Position numbers and translations under genes: made by a program. Below the pieces are notes generated by a model, which ran no database searches, was not told where the DNA came from, and saw nothing but the letters and a program-made list of their open reading frames with translations. This document shows positions 33,355 through 41,732 of a DNA stretch of 64,000 bases, in pieces. Source of the DNA: Caulobacter sp. 602-2 (GTDB lineage Bacteria; Pseudomonadota; Alphaproteobacteria; Caulobacterales; Caulobacteraceae); the NCBI RefSeq assembly GCF_011043625.1, contig NZ_JAAKGT010000002.1, forward strand, positions 682,001 to 746,000. Reading direction: 5' to 3'. The stretch's first letter is position 1. Each line of letters opens with the position of its first letter.

Positions 33355-35469
33355 ATGGGGGACAAAGGGGCCTTGAGCGCACGAGCCGAACGACGGGACC
33401 AGCCTGCGGGCGTCCACCTGGCCGGCGTCCGCTGGGGACTGCTGGTGGCGCTGGTCTGCGCCTATGTCGGCTCGTTCCTGTTCAGCGACCTCCTGACCCG
33501 CGACAGCAACGGCATGCCCTCGCTGTGGCCGATGAACGCCATACTGGCGGCCGGTCTGCTGCGTATGGACCCGCTGGGCCGGCGGCTGCTGCTGGGCGTG
33601 GCCCTGGTCACCAACCTGGCGGTGCACGCCCTGGCCGGCGACCCCTGGACGGTCATCGCCGTCTACACCGCCTGCGACATGGCCGAGAGCCTGGCGGCCG
33701 CGGCCCTGACCCGGCGGCTGCGCGGGCCGCGCCCGTCGATCCGCAGCGTGCGCCACGCGCTGGTGCTGGTGGCGGCCATGCTGCCGATCACGGTCACCAT
33801 CGCCGCCCTGGGATCCAGCGTGGCGGCCCCGGCGGCCGGCGCCGACCTGTGGCCGTTCTTCACCGCCTGGGCCGCCTGCAACAGCATGGGCATGATCATC
33901 GCCCTGCCCGCGGCCCTGGTGATCCTCGACCCGACCAACGAGGAGGCCTTCCAGCGGCCGCTGCCGATCCAGGCGGGGCTCTACGCCCTGGTGGCCGCGG
34001 CGACGGCCTTCGCCTTCCTCAAGCCCAGCACGCCGATGCCGTTCCTGATCTTCCCGGCGGCGATGCTGGCGGCCTTCCAGCTGGGGCCGCGCGGCGCGGC
34101 CTGGAGCGCGGTGATCGTCATCGCCATCACCGCCCCGATGACGGTGGCCGGCGAGGGCATCGCGCGGCTGGCCCCGCGCTGGGCCGAGATCGAGCGCATC
34201 CGCATGGTGCAGGCCTTCGTCACCACGATCTTCTTCACCTGCCTGGCGGCGGCCCTGTCGCTGTACAAGGAGCAACGGCTCAAGGGACTGATGGCACGGC
34301 GCAGCGCCGCCGCCCGCGCCGCCCGCGCCCGCGCCCAGGCCGCCGGCCGGGCCCGCACCGACTTCCTGGCCACGATGAGCCACGAGATCCGCACGCCGCT
34401 CAACAGCGTGCTGGGCTTCGCCAACCTGCTGGCCGAGACCGAGGACGGCCTCAGCCCGGCCGGCCGCCGCAAGCTGGAGCTGATCGCCCAGGCCGGCGGC
34501 TCGCTGGCCACCATCGTCGACGACATCCTCGACTTCTCGCGGCTGGAGGCCGGGCGCGTGGAGCTGCGGCCCGAGGCCGTCGACCCGGCCGCCCTGCTGG
34601 CCGACGCCGCCTCGATCATCGCGCTGGACGCCCAGACCAAGGGCCTGTCGCTGGCGGTCGAGGCCGACCTGCCGGCGGGCTTCGACTACGCCCTCGATCC
34701 GGCCCGCCTGCGCCAGGTGCTGCTGAACCTGCTCAACAACGCCGTGAAGTTCACCGCCGCGGGCGCGGTGCGGGCCAGCGTGCGGCTGGAGACCACCTAT
34801 CCCGGCGGCCCCGAACGCCTGCGCTTCACCGTCGCCGACACCGGCATCGGCATCGCGCCCGAGGTGCAGGGACGGCTGTTCCAGCGCTTCTCCCAGGCCG
34901 ACGGCTCGATCAGCCGCGCGTTCGGCGGCGCGGGGCTGGGCCTGGCGATCAGCAAGACCCTGGTCACCCGCATGGGCGGCGAGATCGGCGTCGACAGCGC
35001 GCCGGGCCAGGGCGCGACCTTCTGGTTCACCACCCCGGCCGAGCCGGTCTGCGCCGCCGACGGCCCCGCCCCCGAGCAGGAGGCCGCCGCCCGCGTGCTG
35101 CTGGTCGACGATCATCCGATGAACCGCGAGCTGGGCGCGGCCATGCTGATCCTGGCCGGCTGCGCGGTCGAGACCGCCGAGGACGGCGACGAGGCCGTGC
35201 GCGCCGCCGCGGCCGGCGACTTCGACATCATCCTGATGGACATCCACATGCCGCGCATGGACGGCCTGGCCGCCGCCCGCGCCATCAAGGCCCTGCCCGG
35301 AGCAGCCGGCCGCGCGCCGATCATAGCCCTGTCGGCCGACGTCATGCCCCAGCAGATCGAGCGCTGCCGCCAGGCCGGCATGGTCGACCATGTCGCCAAG
35401 CCCATCCAGCGCGACGTGCTGATCGCCACGCTGAACCGCTGGCTCGGAGCCGAGACCGAGGCGGCCTAG
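33355..35469 (+). CDS. MASE1-type hybrid histidine kinase 2
   Basis: 704 residues with the same layout as kinase 1: MASE1-like helices, His343 in TMSHEIRTPLNSVLG, ATPase motifs LRQVLLNLLNNAVKFT and GAGLGLAI, receiver Asp629 in IILMDIHMPRMDG. It starts 55 bases after kinase 1 and is probably in the same transcript. Divergence is highest in the membrane part, so the two may sense different cues. The gene ends directly in a long nested inverted repeat (35469-35577). Confidence 0.92.
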   Translation: MGDKGALSARAERRDQPAGVHLAGVRWGLLVALVCAYVGSFLFSDLLTRDSNGMPSLWPMNAILAAGLLRMDPLGRRLLLGVALVTNLAVHALAGDPWTVIAVYTACDMAESLAAAALTRRLRGPRPSIRSVRHALVLVAAMLPITVTIAALGSSVAAPAAGADLWPFFTAWAACNSMGMIIALPAALVILDPTNEEAFQRPLPIQAGLYALVAAATAFAFLKPSTPMPFLIFPAAMLAAFQLGPRGAAWSAVIVIAITAPMTVAGEGIARLAPRWAEIERIRMVQAFVTTIFFTCLAAALSLYKEQRLKGLMARRSAAARAARARAQAAGRARTDFLATMSHEIRTPLNSVLGFANLLAETEDGLSPAGRRKLELIAQAGGSLATIVDDILDFSRLEAGRVELRPEAVDPAALLADAASIIALDAQTKGLSLAVEADLPAGFDYALDPARLRQVLLNLLNNAVKFTAAGAVRASVRLETTYPGGPERLRFTVADTGIGIAPEVQGRLFQRFSQADGSISRAFGGAGLGLAISKTLVTRMGGEIGVDSAPGQGATFWFTTPAEPVCAADGPAPEQEAAARVLLVDDHPMNRELGAAMLILAGCAVETAEDGDEAVRAAAAGDFDIILMDIHMPRMDGLAAARAIKALPGAAGRAPIIALSADVMPQQIERCRQAGMVDHVAKPIQRDVLIATLNRWLGAETEAA

Positions 35470-35577
35470 GGCGGATCGACATTCATCCAACCGCGACGCC
35501 CAATAGGCCGATTTTCCCCGCGAAGGCGGGGATGCTCGGTGAAAAATCGGCGCAAGCGATTGAATGTCGATCCGCCC
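35469..35577. repeat. Nested inverted repeat (109 bases) at the end of kinase 2
   Basis: Outer arms GGGCGGATCGACATTCA (35469-35485) and its exact reverse complement (35561-35577), inner arms CCGATTTT/AAAATCGG, and a REP-like core CCCCGCGAAGGCGGGG. The first arm starts at the last base of the kinase 2 stop codon. It may act as terminator; it also resembles a non-autonomous insertion. Confidence 0.75.
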
Positions 35578-35639
35578 CAAGGCCGCGTACGCCTCAGGCC
35601 CCCGCTTTCACCGAGCCACGTCTCGACGACCCAAGGCTT

Positions 35640-35678
35640 GTCATCCCGGCCGCAACGAAGCAGAGCGCCGGGATGACT
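35640..35678. repeat. REP-like palindrome
   Basis: GTCATCCCGGCC ... CCGGGATGAC, the same family as 10314-10366, 25062 and 49279. It lies downstream of the PIN-domain gene. Confidence 0.6.
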
Positions 35679-35703
35679 GGCGTTTTCCTGGGCTCTCGCC
35701 CCC

Positions 35704-37971
35704 TTAAGAGGACACCGGCTCTTCCTGCGGCTCCAGCCACTCGGCGAGATAGGTGAAGCGCACGCGGTCGTTGATCGGCATCCGCTTGTGCAGGTCGATC
35801 AGCGCCGTGATCCGCTGCAGGGCCAGCCCGCCGAACATCCGCCGCTGGGTCTCCGAGCCGCTTTCCAGCGACCGCAGGATCAGCGCGTAGATGTGCTGGG
35901 TCTCGCGCAGCGGGCGCTTTTCGGCCTCGGCCTCGTCGATGATCGTCCGAAGACGCCTCAGCACGTCGGCGCGATCGCTTTCCGGGACGGCCTGCAGGTG
36001 CGGCAGCGCCGCGGCGAAGATCCAGGCGCCGGCCAGGTTGGTCACCGCCTGGATCTCGAGCCCGAGATAGAGCTCGCGCATGGTCGCCCCGGGAACGGCC
36101 GAACCCGAGAAGTTGTCTTCGAGTTCGCTCAGCGCGGTCACGCTTTCGCGCATGCCCACCAGGAAGTATTCGCGCTCCAGCTCGGGCGGCAGATAGTTGG
36201 CTCCGCGCGCCGGCCGCTCGCGCCCTTCCAGGCCCAGCCGCGAGATGGCCTGCATCGAGACGGCGGAAAGATAGAGGGTGGCGCGCTCGATGCGGTCGCG
36301 CAGGTTCCTCCACTTGTCCTCGACGCCGTTCTTGCCGCGATAGGCGACGATGTTGCGCTCCAGCTGGCGCCGCGCCTTGGCGAACTCCCGGTCCGACCGC
36401 ATCGAGAACCTCAGGCACAGCGCCCGCAGATAGCAGGCCTCGGCCGCCAGCGCCGGGGGAGCCTTCGAGTCGAGCTTGGCGACGGCCTGGCCCGCGAAGT
36501 CCGCCGCCGCGCTCCAGTCCTCGGCCGCCAGGAACAGGCAGGCGACCAGCATGGCGATGTTGGGCTGGCCCGGATTGTTGGATATCCGCGCGTCGGTGTC
36601 CTCGGGCAGGGTGCGCTTGGCGATCACCATGTCGACGAACTCGCCCACCGTGCGATGGCCGCCGATGAGACCGTCGAACACCTGCCGGCCGATCGGCTTG
36701 AACTGGGCCCGGCGCGACAGCGTCCGCCCCTCCGGGTCGCGGTTGGCGATCGTGGCCGCCAGGGCGCTGTCGAGGACCACCGTCACGTGCTTCTGGCGCA
36801 ACTGGTCCAGCGTCGTGCGCAGCGTCTCCACGCTGGTCTCGTAGTGCTCGGAGATGAACTCGTTGAGCCCCTTGAAGAGGACGCGGTCGGATTTCTCGAA
36901 ATACTCGGCGTTCAGGAAGGTCGAGTTCTCCGAGAACGCGCGCCAGGCGGTCTGCAACTCGTCCAGCGACGCCGTCGAAGAACCGACCTCGATCCAGTCG
37001 AGGGCCGAGCTGAGCTTGCGGAAGATGCCTTCCAGGTCGCGCGTGTTGGCGTGGCGGTTGCGCGCATAGACCTCGCCCATCGACTTGATGTTCAGCAGGG
37101 GCGAGAAGTCGCGCGGCGTGCGCACGAAGTAGGGAATGCCCTCGGACCGCAGTTCGGTGATGCGGGAAGCCACCGCGCGCAGGATCGTCGCGTCGGTGGT
37201 GACGAACAGGTAGATGGTCTTGCGATCGTCGAACAGCGCGTCGACGTCGTTGCGATAGAGATCCACCATCGTCGCGATGGCGCGCGCGTCCTGGCTGCGA
37301 TTGATGTCGCGATTGGGCTGCGCCTGCCCCAGCGCCTGCACCCAATCTTCGACGTCGATCTCGAGGGGACGCCCGGCTTCCCACCCCCACTGGACGTGGT
37401 GCAGCGGCGTCACGCTCGGCCGATCGCCCTGCAAGGTTTGCAGCACCTCCTTGAAGTGGGTCTGCGTGTGCAGGGACCTGAGCCAGGCCTTCGGGATCAG
37501 TCTCTGCAGTTCCTGCAGCCGGTCCGCGGGCGCGGCGCCGCCGCTCGACAGGATGTCGCGGATGCGCCTGCGGGTCGCCGGGTCGGCGGGCAGCACGGCG
37601 GAAAGCCTGCGCTCGATGGCGTAGGATCGGTCGACGATCTCGGTGAAATGCTGGCTCGCCAGATAGGCCGGCTCGCCCCGCTGGCCGGGCAGGCGACCGC
37701 TGAACATGTAGTCGGCGGTGAGGCGCTCCATGGCCTCCAGGAACGGGTCGTGCGTGTCGATGCCCAGCAGGCTGGCCAGGTCCTCCATCTGGTTGGACTG
37801 GTCTTCCAGGTCGGCGTGGAACAGGAAGACGTTCGTGTCGAAGACGTAGCGGATGCGAACGTCGTCCTTCAGCAGGGCGCGACTGTCCCACTGGTTGCGG
37901 CGTAGCGAGCCGCGCAGGTTGGTCGCGGCGCGCTGGTAGTCGGCGAACGAGCGCGGATCGGGGCCGGTCAT
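35704..37971 (-). CDS. PIN-domain protein with TPR-like C-terminus
   Basis: 755 residues, third gene of a coupled three-gene unit. The N-terminal third has PIN-nuclease marks: Asp45 in YVFDTNVFLF, Asp228 in NRSQDARAIAT and Asp260 in LFVTTDATIL, separated by a long helical insertion. PIN domains are metal-dependent RNases, common in toxins. The C-terminal half is helical and repeat-like (ALAAEACYLRALCLRFS, AQ-rich helices), suggesting protein contacts. Its ATG overlaps the stop of the upstream gene by four bases. RNase activity is inferred; the domain boundary is my estimate. Confidence 0.75.
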   Translation of the reverse strand: MTGPDPRSFADYQRAATNLRGSLRRNQWDSRALLKDDVRIRYVFDTNVFLFHADLEDQSNQMEDLASLLGIDTHDPFLEAMERLTADYMFSGRLPGQRGEPAYLASQHFTEIVDRSYAIERRLSAVLPADPATRRRIRDILSSGGAAPADRLQELQRLIPKAWLRSLHTQTHFKEVLQTLQGDRPSVTPLHHVQWGWEAGRPLEIDVEDWVQALGQAQPNRDINRSQDARAIATMVDLYRNDVDALFDDRKTIYLFVTTDATILRAVASRITELRSEGIPYFVRTPRDFSPLLNIKSMGEVYARNRHANTRDLEGIFRKLSSALDWIEVGSSTASLDELQTAWRAFSENSTFLNAEYFEKSDRVLFKGLNEFISEHYETSVETLRTTLDQLRQKHVTVVLDSALAATIANRDPEGRTLSRRAQFKPIGRQVFDGLIGGHRTVGEFVDMVIAKRTLPEDTDARISNNPGQPNIAMLVACLFLAAEDWSAAADFAGQAVAKLDSKAPPALAAEACYLRALCLRFSMRSDREFAKARRQLERNIVAYRGKNGVEDKWRNLRDRIERATLYLSAVSMQAISRLGLEGRERPARGANYLPPELEREYFLVGMRESVTALSELEDNFSGSAVPGATMRELYLGLEIQAVTNLAGAWIFAAALPHLQAVPESDRADVLRRLRTIIDEAEAEKRPLRETQHIYALILRSLESGSETQRRMFGGLALQRITALIDLHKRMPINDRVRFTYLAEWLEPQEEPVSS

Positions 37972-39695
37972 GGCAGGAGCTCCGCAACCTTCGCCTGGAA
38001 GGCTTCAATTTCCTTGGTCATCGCCTCGAAGCTCGGCGGCGGCGGAGCCGCGGGCAGGCCCGAAAGGGCGAGCAGCACCTGCGGGAGCTCGTCCGCCGCC
38101 TCGCCCTGCCTGACGACCAGCCCGACCAGCTGGTCCAGCGGACTGGCCAGGTCGTCGCCGTGCGCCTGGGCCCGTTCATGCCCCCGCACCATGCCGACGA
38201 GCTCCCGATTGTGCTTGATGACGGCCACGAGGCCGCTTTTGCGCTCGCGCAGCTTTTGCAGCAGCAGCCTGGTGGCGAAGTACGATCCCCAGCGCGGCTC
38301 GTTCTCGAAACGCTTGGCGGCCGTGCGCATCAGGCCGTCGCGCCGGTCCGACGACGCCATCGCCATGGCCACCTCGGCCATCGCATAGATCTCGTCGCGC
38401 AGGTCTTCGGAGTCCGGCGCCTGCTTCAGCGCCTGGATAGCCGGGGTCAGGCTGAACGCGACCCGCCGGAAGATGTCGTTCTCCAGATCGAAGTTCAGCG
38501 GGCTGCCGGGCCGGATCAGGAACTCATGGATCAGCCACCACAGCAGGGTGCGCTCGCGCCCCTTGTTCGGGCGGGGCCGCCGGCTGAGGCGGTCCAGCGC
38601 GAAGTGCACGGCCTGCTCGCGCTTGGAGGAGTGGACCTGCTGCAGCGCGGCCATCACTTCCCGCGCGGGGCGATCGGGATTGCCCAGAAACAGGGGGGCG
38701 AAGGCGGCGCGCAGGTCGTCGATGCTGCCGCTGGCGTCTCGCCGCCGCAGCGCGTTCGACAGCCATTTGTCGAGGCTGGAGGAATAGCCCTTCTTCGACT
38801 GGCGCGGGGCCGCGGCGCGCAGTTCCTCCTTCAGCACCTCCAGGCCGATCAGCCGGGTCTCGTCGGGCGGCGTGCGCAACGGCAGGACGGCGAACCGGAA
38901 GCTGGGCGTGCGGCTGAAGCGCAGCCGAGCGCCGCGCGCCGTCCGCGACAGGCCGATGGCCCGCAGTTCGGCCCGCGACAGCGCCATTTCCGGCGCGTCG
39001 GCGGCGTAGCGCTTGACCAGCCAGCTGTTGTGCTGGGCCGCCGTCTCGGCGGTGAGCGGCTCCAGTTCGGCGTTCCACAGGACGGTGCGCAGCGGCGCGA
39101 ACAGGCCGATCGTTCCGCGCCAGCCGACCAGCATGCCGACGGGCGCGCCGCCTTGCGTGAACAGCACCGCCCCGGCGGCGGCCGGCGGCGACGCCAGCGG
39201 GCCGACGGGCTCGCACTCGATCACGTCGCCGTAGTCGCGCCGGTCGCCCGAGACGCTCAGGAAGCTGGCGCGACCGCCGATGGCGACGATCCGCCATTGG
39301 CTGGCGCTGTCGCCGATGACGAGGTCGAGGGTCTCGCCCAGCGCGTCGACGGGATGCTCGGCCTCGGCCGCTTCGCGCGCGCCCGGGATGGCCGGGTCGA
39401 CCAGCACGCTCTGGTCGACCCGGAAAAAGGCGACGAGACGGGAGATGCTGGGATGGCCCACGGCGTCGCGGAGGTCCGACGAAGCCTCGAAGACCTGCGG
39501 CTTGAGGGAAACGACATGACCGCCGACGCTGATGCGCGGCGACCCGGCGATCCCCACGCCGACGTGCGACACCGCGAACACCTCGCCGTGGCTGTCGCTG
39601 ACCAGCAGGCCGGCCACGCCCAGGCGGTCACGATCGGACGCGTAAAGCGCCGCGCCCGAGGCGAGCGCGTTTTCATTGACGGAAGCGTCTCTCAT
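37968..39695 (-). CDS. Trypsin-like domain protein with missing catalytic Ser
   Basis: 575 residues, second gene of the unit. Residues about 25-200 look like a degenerate trypsin-like beta barrel: GLLVSDSHGEVFAVSHVG (His44), VDQSVL (Asp94), and PAAAGAVLFTQGGAPVG where GDSGGP would be, so the Ser position is Ala. The rest is helical, with a central KKGYSSSLDKWLSNALRRR segment and helices resembling effector-associated or adaptor regions. It may act as a non-enzymatic scaffold or sensor. Overlaps both neighbours by four bases. Confidence 0.6.
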   Translation of the reverse strand: MRDASVNENALASGAALYASDRDRLGVAGLLVSDSHGEVFAVSHVGVGIAGSPRISVGGHVVSLKPQVFEASSDLRDAVGHPSISRLVAFFRVDQSVLVDPAIPGAREAAEAEHPVDALGETLDLVIGDSASQWRIVAIGGRASFLSVSGDRRDYGDVIECEPVGPLASPPAAAGAVLFTQGGAPVGMLVGWRGTIGLFAPLRTVLWNAELEPLTAETAAQHNSWLVKRYAADAPEMALSRAELRAIGLSRTARGARLRFSRTPSFRFAVLPLRTPPDETRLIGLEVLKEELRAAAPRQSKKGYSSSLDKWLSNALRRRDASGSIDDLRAAFAPLFLGNPDRPAREVMAALQQVHSSKREQAVHFALDRLSRRPRPNKGRERTLLWWLIHEFLIRPGSPLNFDLENDIFRRVAFSLTPAIQALKQAPDSEDLRDEIYAMAEVAMAMASSDRRDGLMRTAAKRFENEPRWGSYFATRLLLQKLRERKSGLVAVIKHNRELVGMVRGHERAQAHGDDLASPLDQLVGLVVRQGEAADELPQVLLALSGLPAAPPPPSFEAMTKEIEAFQAKVAELLP

Positions 39696-41407
39696 GGCAG
39701 CGGCGCCGCCGAGGTATCCTGCCCCTTGGGCCGCTGGCGCCGTTCAACGGGAATGCCGAAGACATGCTCTGGAAGACCGGCGATGTCGGCATGCGTCACC
39801 TCCGGCACGGAGATCACGTCATCGACCACGAAGCATGGCTCCGGATCACTCCCACCAACCTTGGTCACAGCGCCGAAGCGCTCGGACAGAAAACGATAGG
39901 CCAACGGCCACCGGATATTGGCGAAAGCTCCCGGCGTGCGGAAGCGGCAGGGGTACTCTGTGTTCGCGGGCACGAAGTACTTGTTCGGGAAGGAGCCTTC
40001 GCTGGCGAAATCTTCTGGCTCCTGCTGCTGTTCGCGGAGCGATTTCACCTCGTTCTTGGTCAGGAACCCGCCAAGCGCGTTGAGTGGACCATGCCGGACG
40101 ATCACCTTGACCTTTCCAGGGACCGCCGTCTTTTTCCCCTTCTTCTTCAGATAGTAGGCGCCCTCGACACGCTCTAGAGAACCGTGCTCGAAGGTCAGCG
40201 CCTTGTGACTGAGCGCAAAGGCCAGAAGCAAGCGGTTGATCGGCGCGGCGCCCAACTCGTAGGGCGCGCTGAAACGCCCCAGAAGCCTGATCTTGTTGGG
40301 AAAGCCACCGCTCGCCTTCTTGATGAGAGCATGCTCGAGAAGGTCGCGGGCCGAACGATTCAGCTTCGGCAGCAACGCGGCATATCGCTCGGCGAACAGT
40401 TCGGCCCGGCGATTGGCGTCGCTCTCCTTGCGGGCGTCGTCCTCAAGGGCCTGGAAAGCCTCGCGCGGGGAATAGGGTCCGCACTCCAGGGCATCGATGA
40501 CGTCGAGCGCGAAATCGCCCTTCTTGAAGCCGCCATAGACCAGTCGCAGGCAATCGATCAGGCCGCCATCGCCGGCGCCGCTGATCAGGATCTCCTGCCC
40601 TTCCTGACCGGCGAGATTGACCAGCCGATCATCCTTCCAGTAGGGCCGTTGGCTCTCGTCGCCGAGGTTGTCCTCGACGCCGAAACCGATGGCCACCAGC
40701 ACCAGGTCCGCCTCGATGGTCTCTTTTCGCGTCTCGTCGACGAGGCTCACTCGCTTTGAGACCGGGTCATAGGCCTGGAACTTCAGGTCGTACTCGAAGA
40801 GCGGGTCCGACTGCGTCAGATCCTTGACCCTCTTCGGCAGCCTGGGGTCCCGCCGGACGACCTTGTCGGCGTCGTGATCCCACTGGTCGCGGAAGGTCTT
40901 GATCACGTTGGGACAGTCCGACGAGTACCAGTCGAAGAACGGCAGGCGCGTGGTGCGGTCCGCGTCGGTGTCCGGCCAGAAATTCACCGTCGGATGGATG
41001 TAGCGATGCGTGGAGCCTTCCTGCAGCGTCAGGACGGCGGAGTTGCGCTCGTACAGGCGCACCTTGTAGCCGCCGGACGACAGCGCGGCGAACGCCGTCA
41101 TCCCGGCGACGCCCGCGCCGACGATGACGATGTCGGTCTCGCTGGAAATCTCCTTGAGCTCCATCAGCGAGCCCACGACGTTGAGGGCGCGCCTCTGCTG
41201 CGACTGGAAGCTCACCCGGCTGCCGAACGGGCCGATATAGTAGATCGGGCGCTTGTCCTTGGCCGGCTTGGCGTACTTCAGGTGAAGCAGCATCGCGCCC
41301 TTGTCCGGCACCCGCTCGGGCTCGTCGCTGCGCTTCTTCCGCCGATCACCGTCCTTGCCGCCGCCCCGGTCGTCGCCGCCGTCCGCCGCCTCTCGCCTCA
41401 AACCCAT
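39692..41407 (-). CDS. FAD/NAD(P)-binding oxidoreductase-like protein
   Basis: 571 residues, first gene of the unit. An acidic, charged N-terminus precedes IVIVGAGVAGMTAF (dinucleotide-binding GxGxxG at about 97-102) and LYERNSAVL with the acidic residue that ends the second strand. A second glycine-rich strand, EILISGAGDGGLIDC, resembles an NAD(P) site of the monooxygenase/FAD-NAD(P) family. The substrate is unknown. The ATG at 41407 with GGGGGA upstream is preferred to GTG 41431. Its ATGA overlap with the next gene, and the base composition (less GC-saturated than the kinases), suggest a unit acquired together. Confidence 0.75.
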   Translation of the reverse strand: MGLRREAADGGDDRGGGKDGDRRKKRSDEPERVPDKGAMLLHLKYAKPAKDKRPIYYIGPFGSRVSFQSQQRRALNVVGSLMELKEISSETDIVIVGAGVAGMTAFAALSSGGYKVRLYERNSAVLTLQEGSTHRYIHPTVNFWPDTDADRTTRLPFFDWYSSDCPNVIKTFRDQWDHDADKVVRRDPRLPKRVKDLTQSDPLFEYDLKFQAYDPVSKRVSLVDETRKETIEADLVLVAIGFGVEDNLGDESQRPYWKDDRLVNLAGQEGQEILISGAGDGGLIDCLRLVYGGFKKGDFALDVIDALECGPYSPREAFQALEDDARKESDANRRAELFAERYAALLPKLNRSARDLLEHALIKKASGGFPNKIRLLGRFSAPYELGAAPINRLLLAFALSHKALTFEHGSLERVEGAYYLKKKGKKTAVPGKVKVIVRHGPLNALGGFLTKNEVKSLREQQQEPEDFASEGSFPNKYFVPANTEYPCRFRTPGAFANIRWPLAYRFLSERFGAVTKVGGSDPEPCFVVDDVISVPEVTHADIAGLPEHVFGIPVERRQRPKGQDTSAAPLP

Positions 41408-41732
41408 GCTTTCCCCCAAAAGCTTGAGCACAGGCTAAGTTAACTTTTGCGATTGTCTACGTCATAATTGCACCTTTACGTAGAATTGCCGGTTTCACCG
41501 CGAGCCGGCGAAAGGGCGCAACCCAAGATTTTTCACACCCGGAAAACTCCCGCAGGTCGACTCAAAATCGTCCCGCTCGCGCGGGCGACATTCCTTGCCC
41601 GCCAAGGAAACCGGCCCCTTGGTCGGATAGTCGACACTACCGAAAGCCATTGCGGCAAAGCGTCACAGAAGGCATTGCTCCCGAAACTGAAACCGTTGTT
41701 CGGCGTAGAAGCCGTGGGGAACGGGATCAAGA
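41408..41732. other. Divergent intergenic region between three-gene unit and kinase 3
   Basis: 325 bases with no gene. It holds AAGTTAACTT (41437-41446), an AT-rich stretch and an inverted repeat at 41456-41484, and probably the promoters for both directions. No attachment-site duplication, tRNA or other known RNA was recognised. Confidence 0.5.
41456..41484. promoter_or_regulatory. Inverted repeat upstream of the FAD-protein gene
   Basis: TCTACGT and ACGTAGA, seven-base perfect arms separated by 15 bases, 49 bases before the 41407 start. Candidate operator for the three-gene unit. Confidence 0.5.

Noticed and set aside
41408..41732. Attachment-site duplication at the edge of the three-gene unit
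   Set aside because: I compared the sequence next to the kinase 2 end and kinase 3 start and saw no direct repeat flanking the unit.
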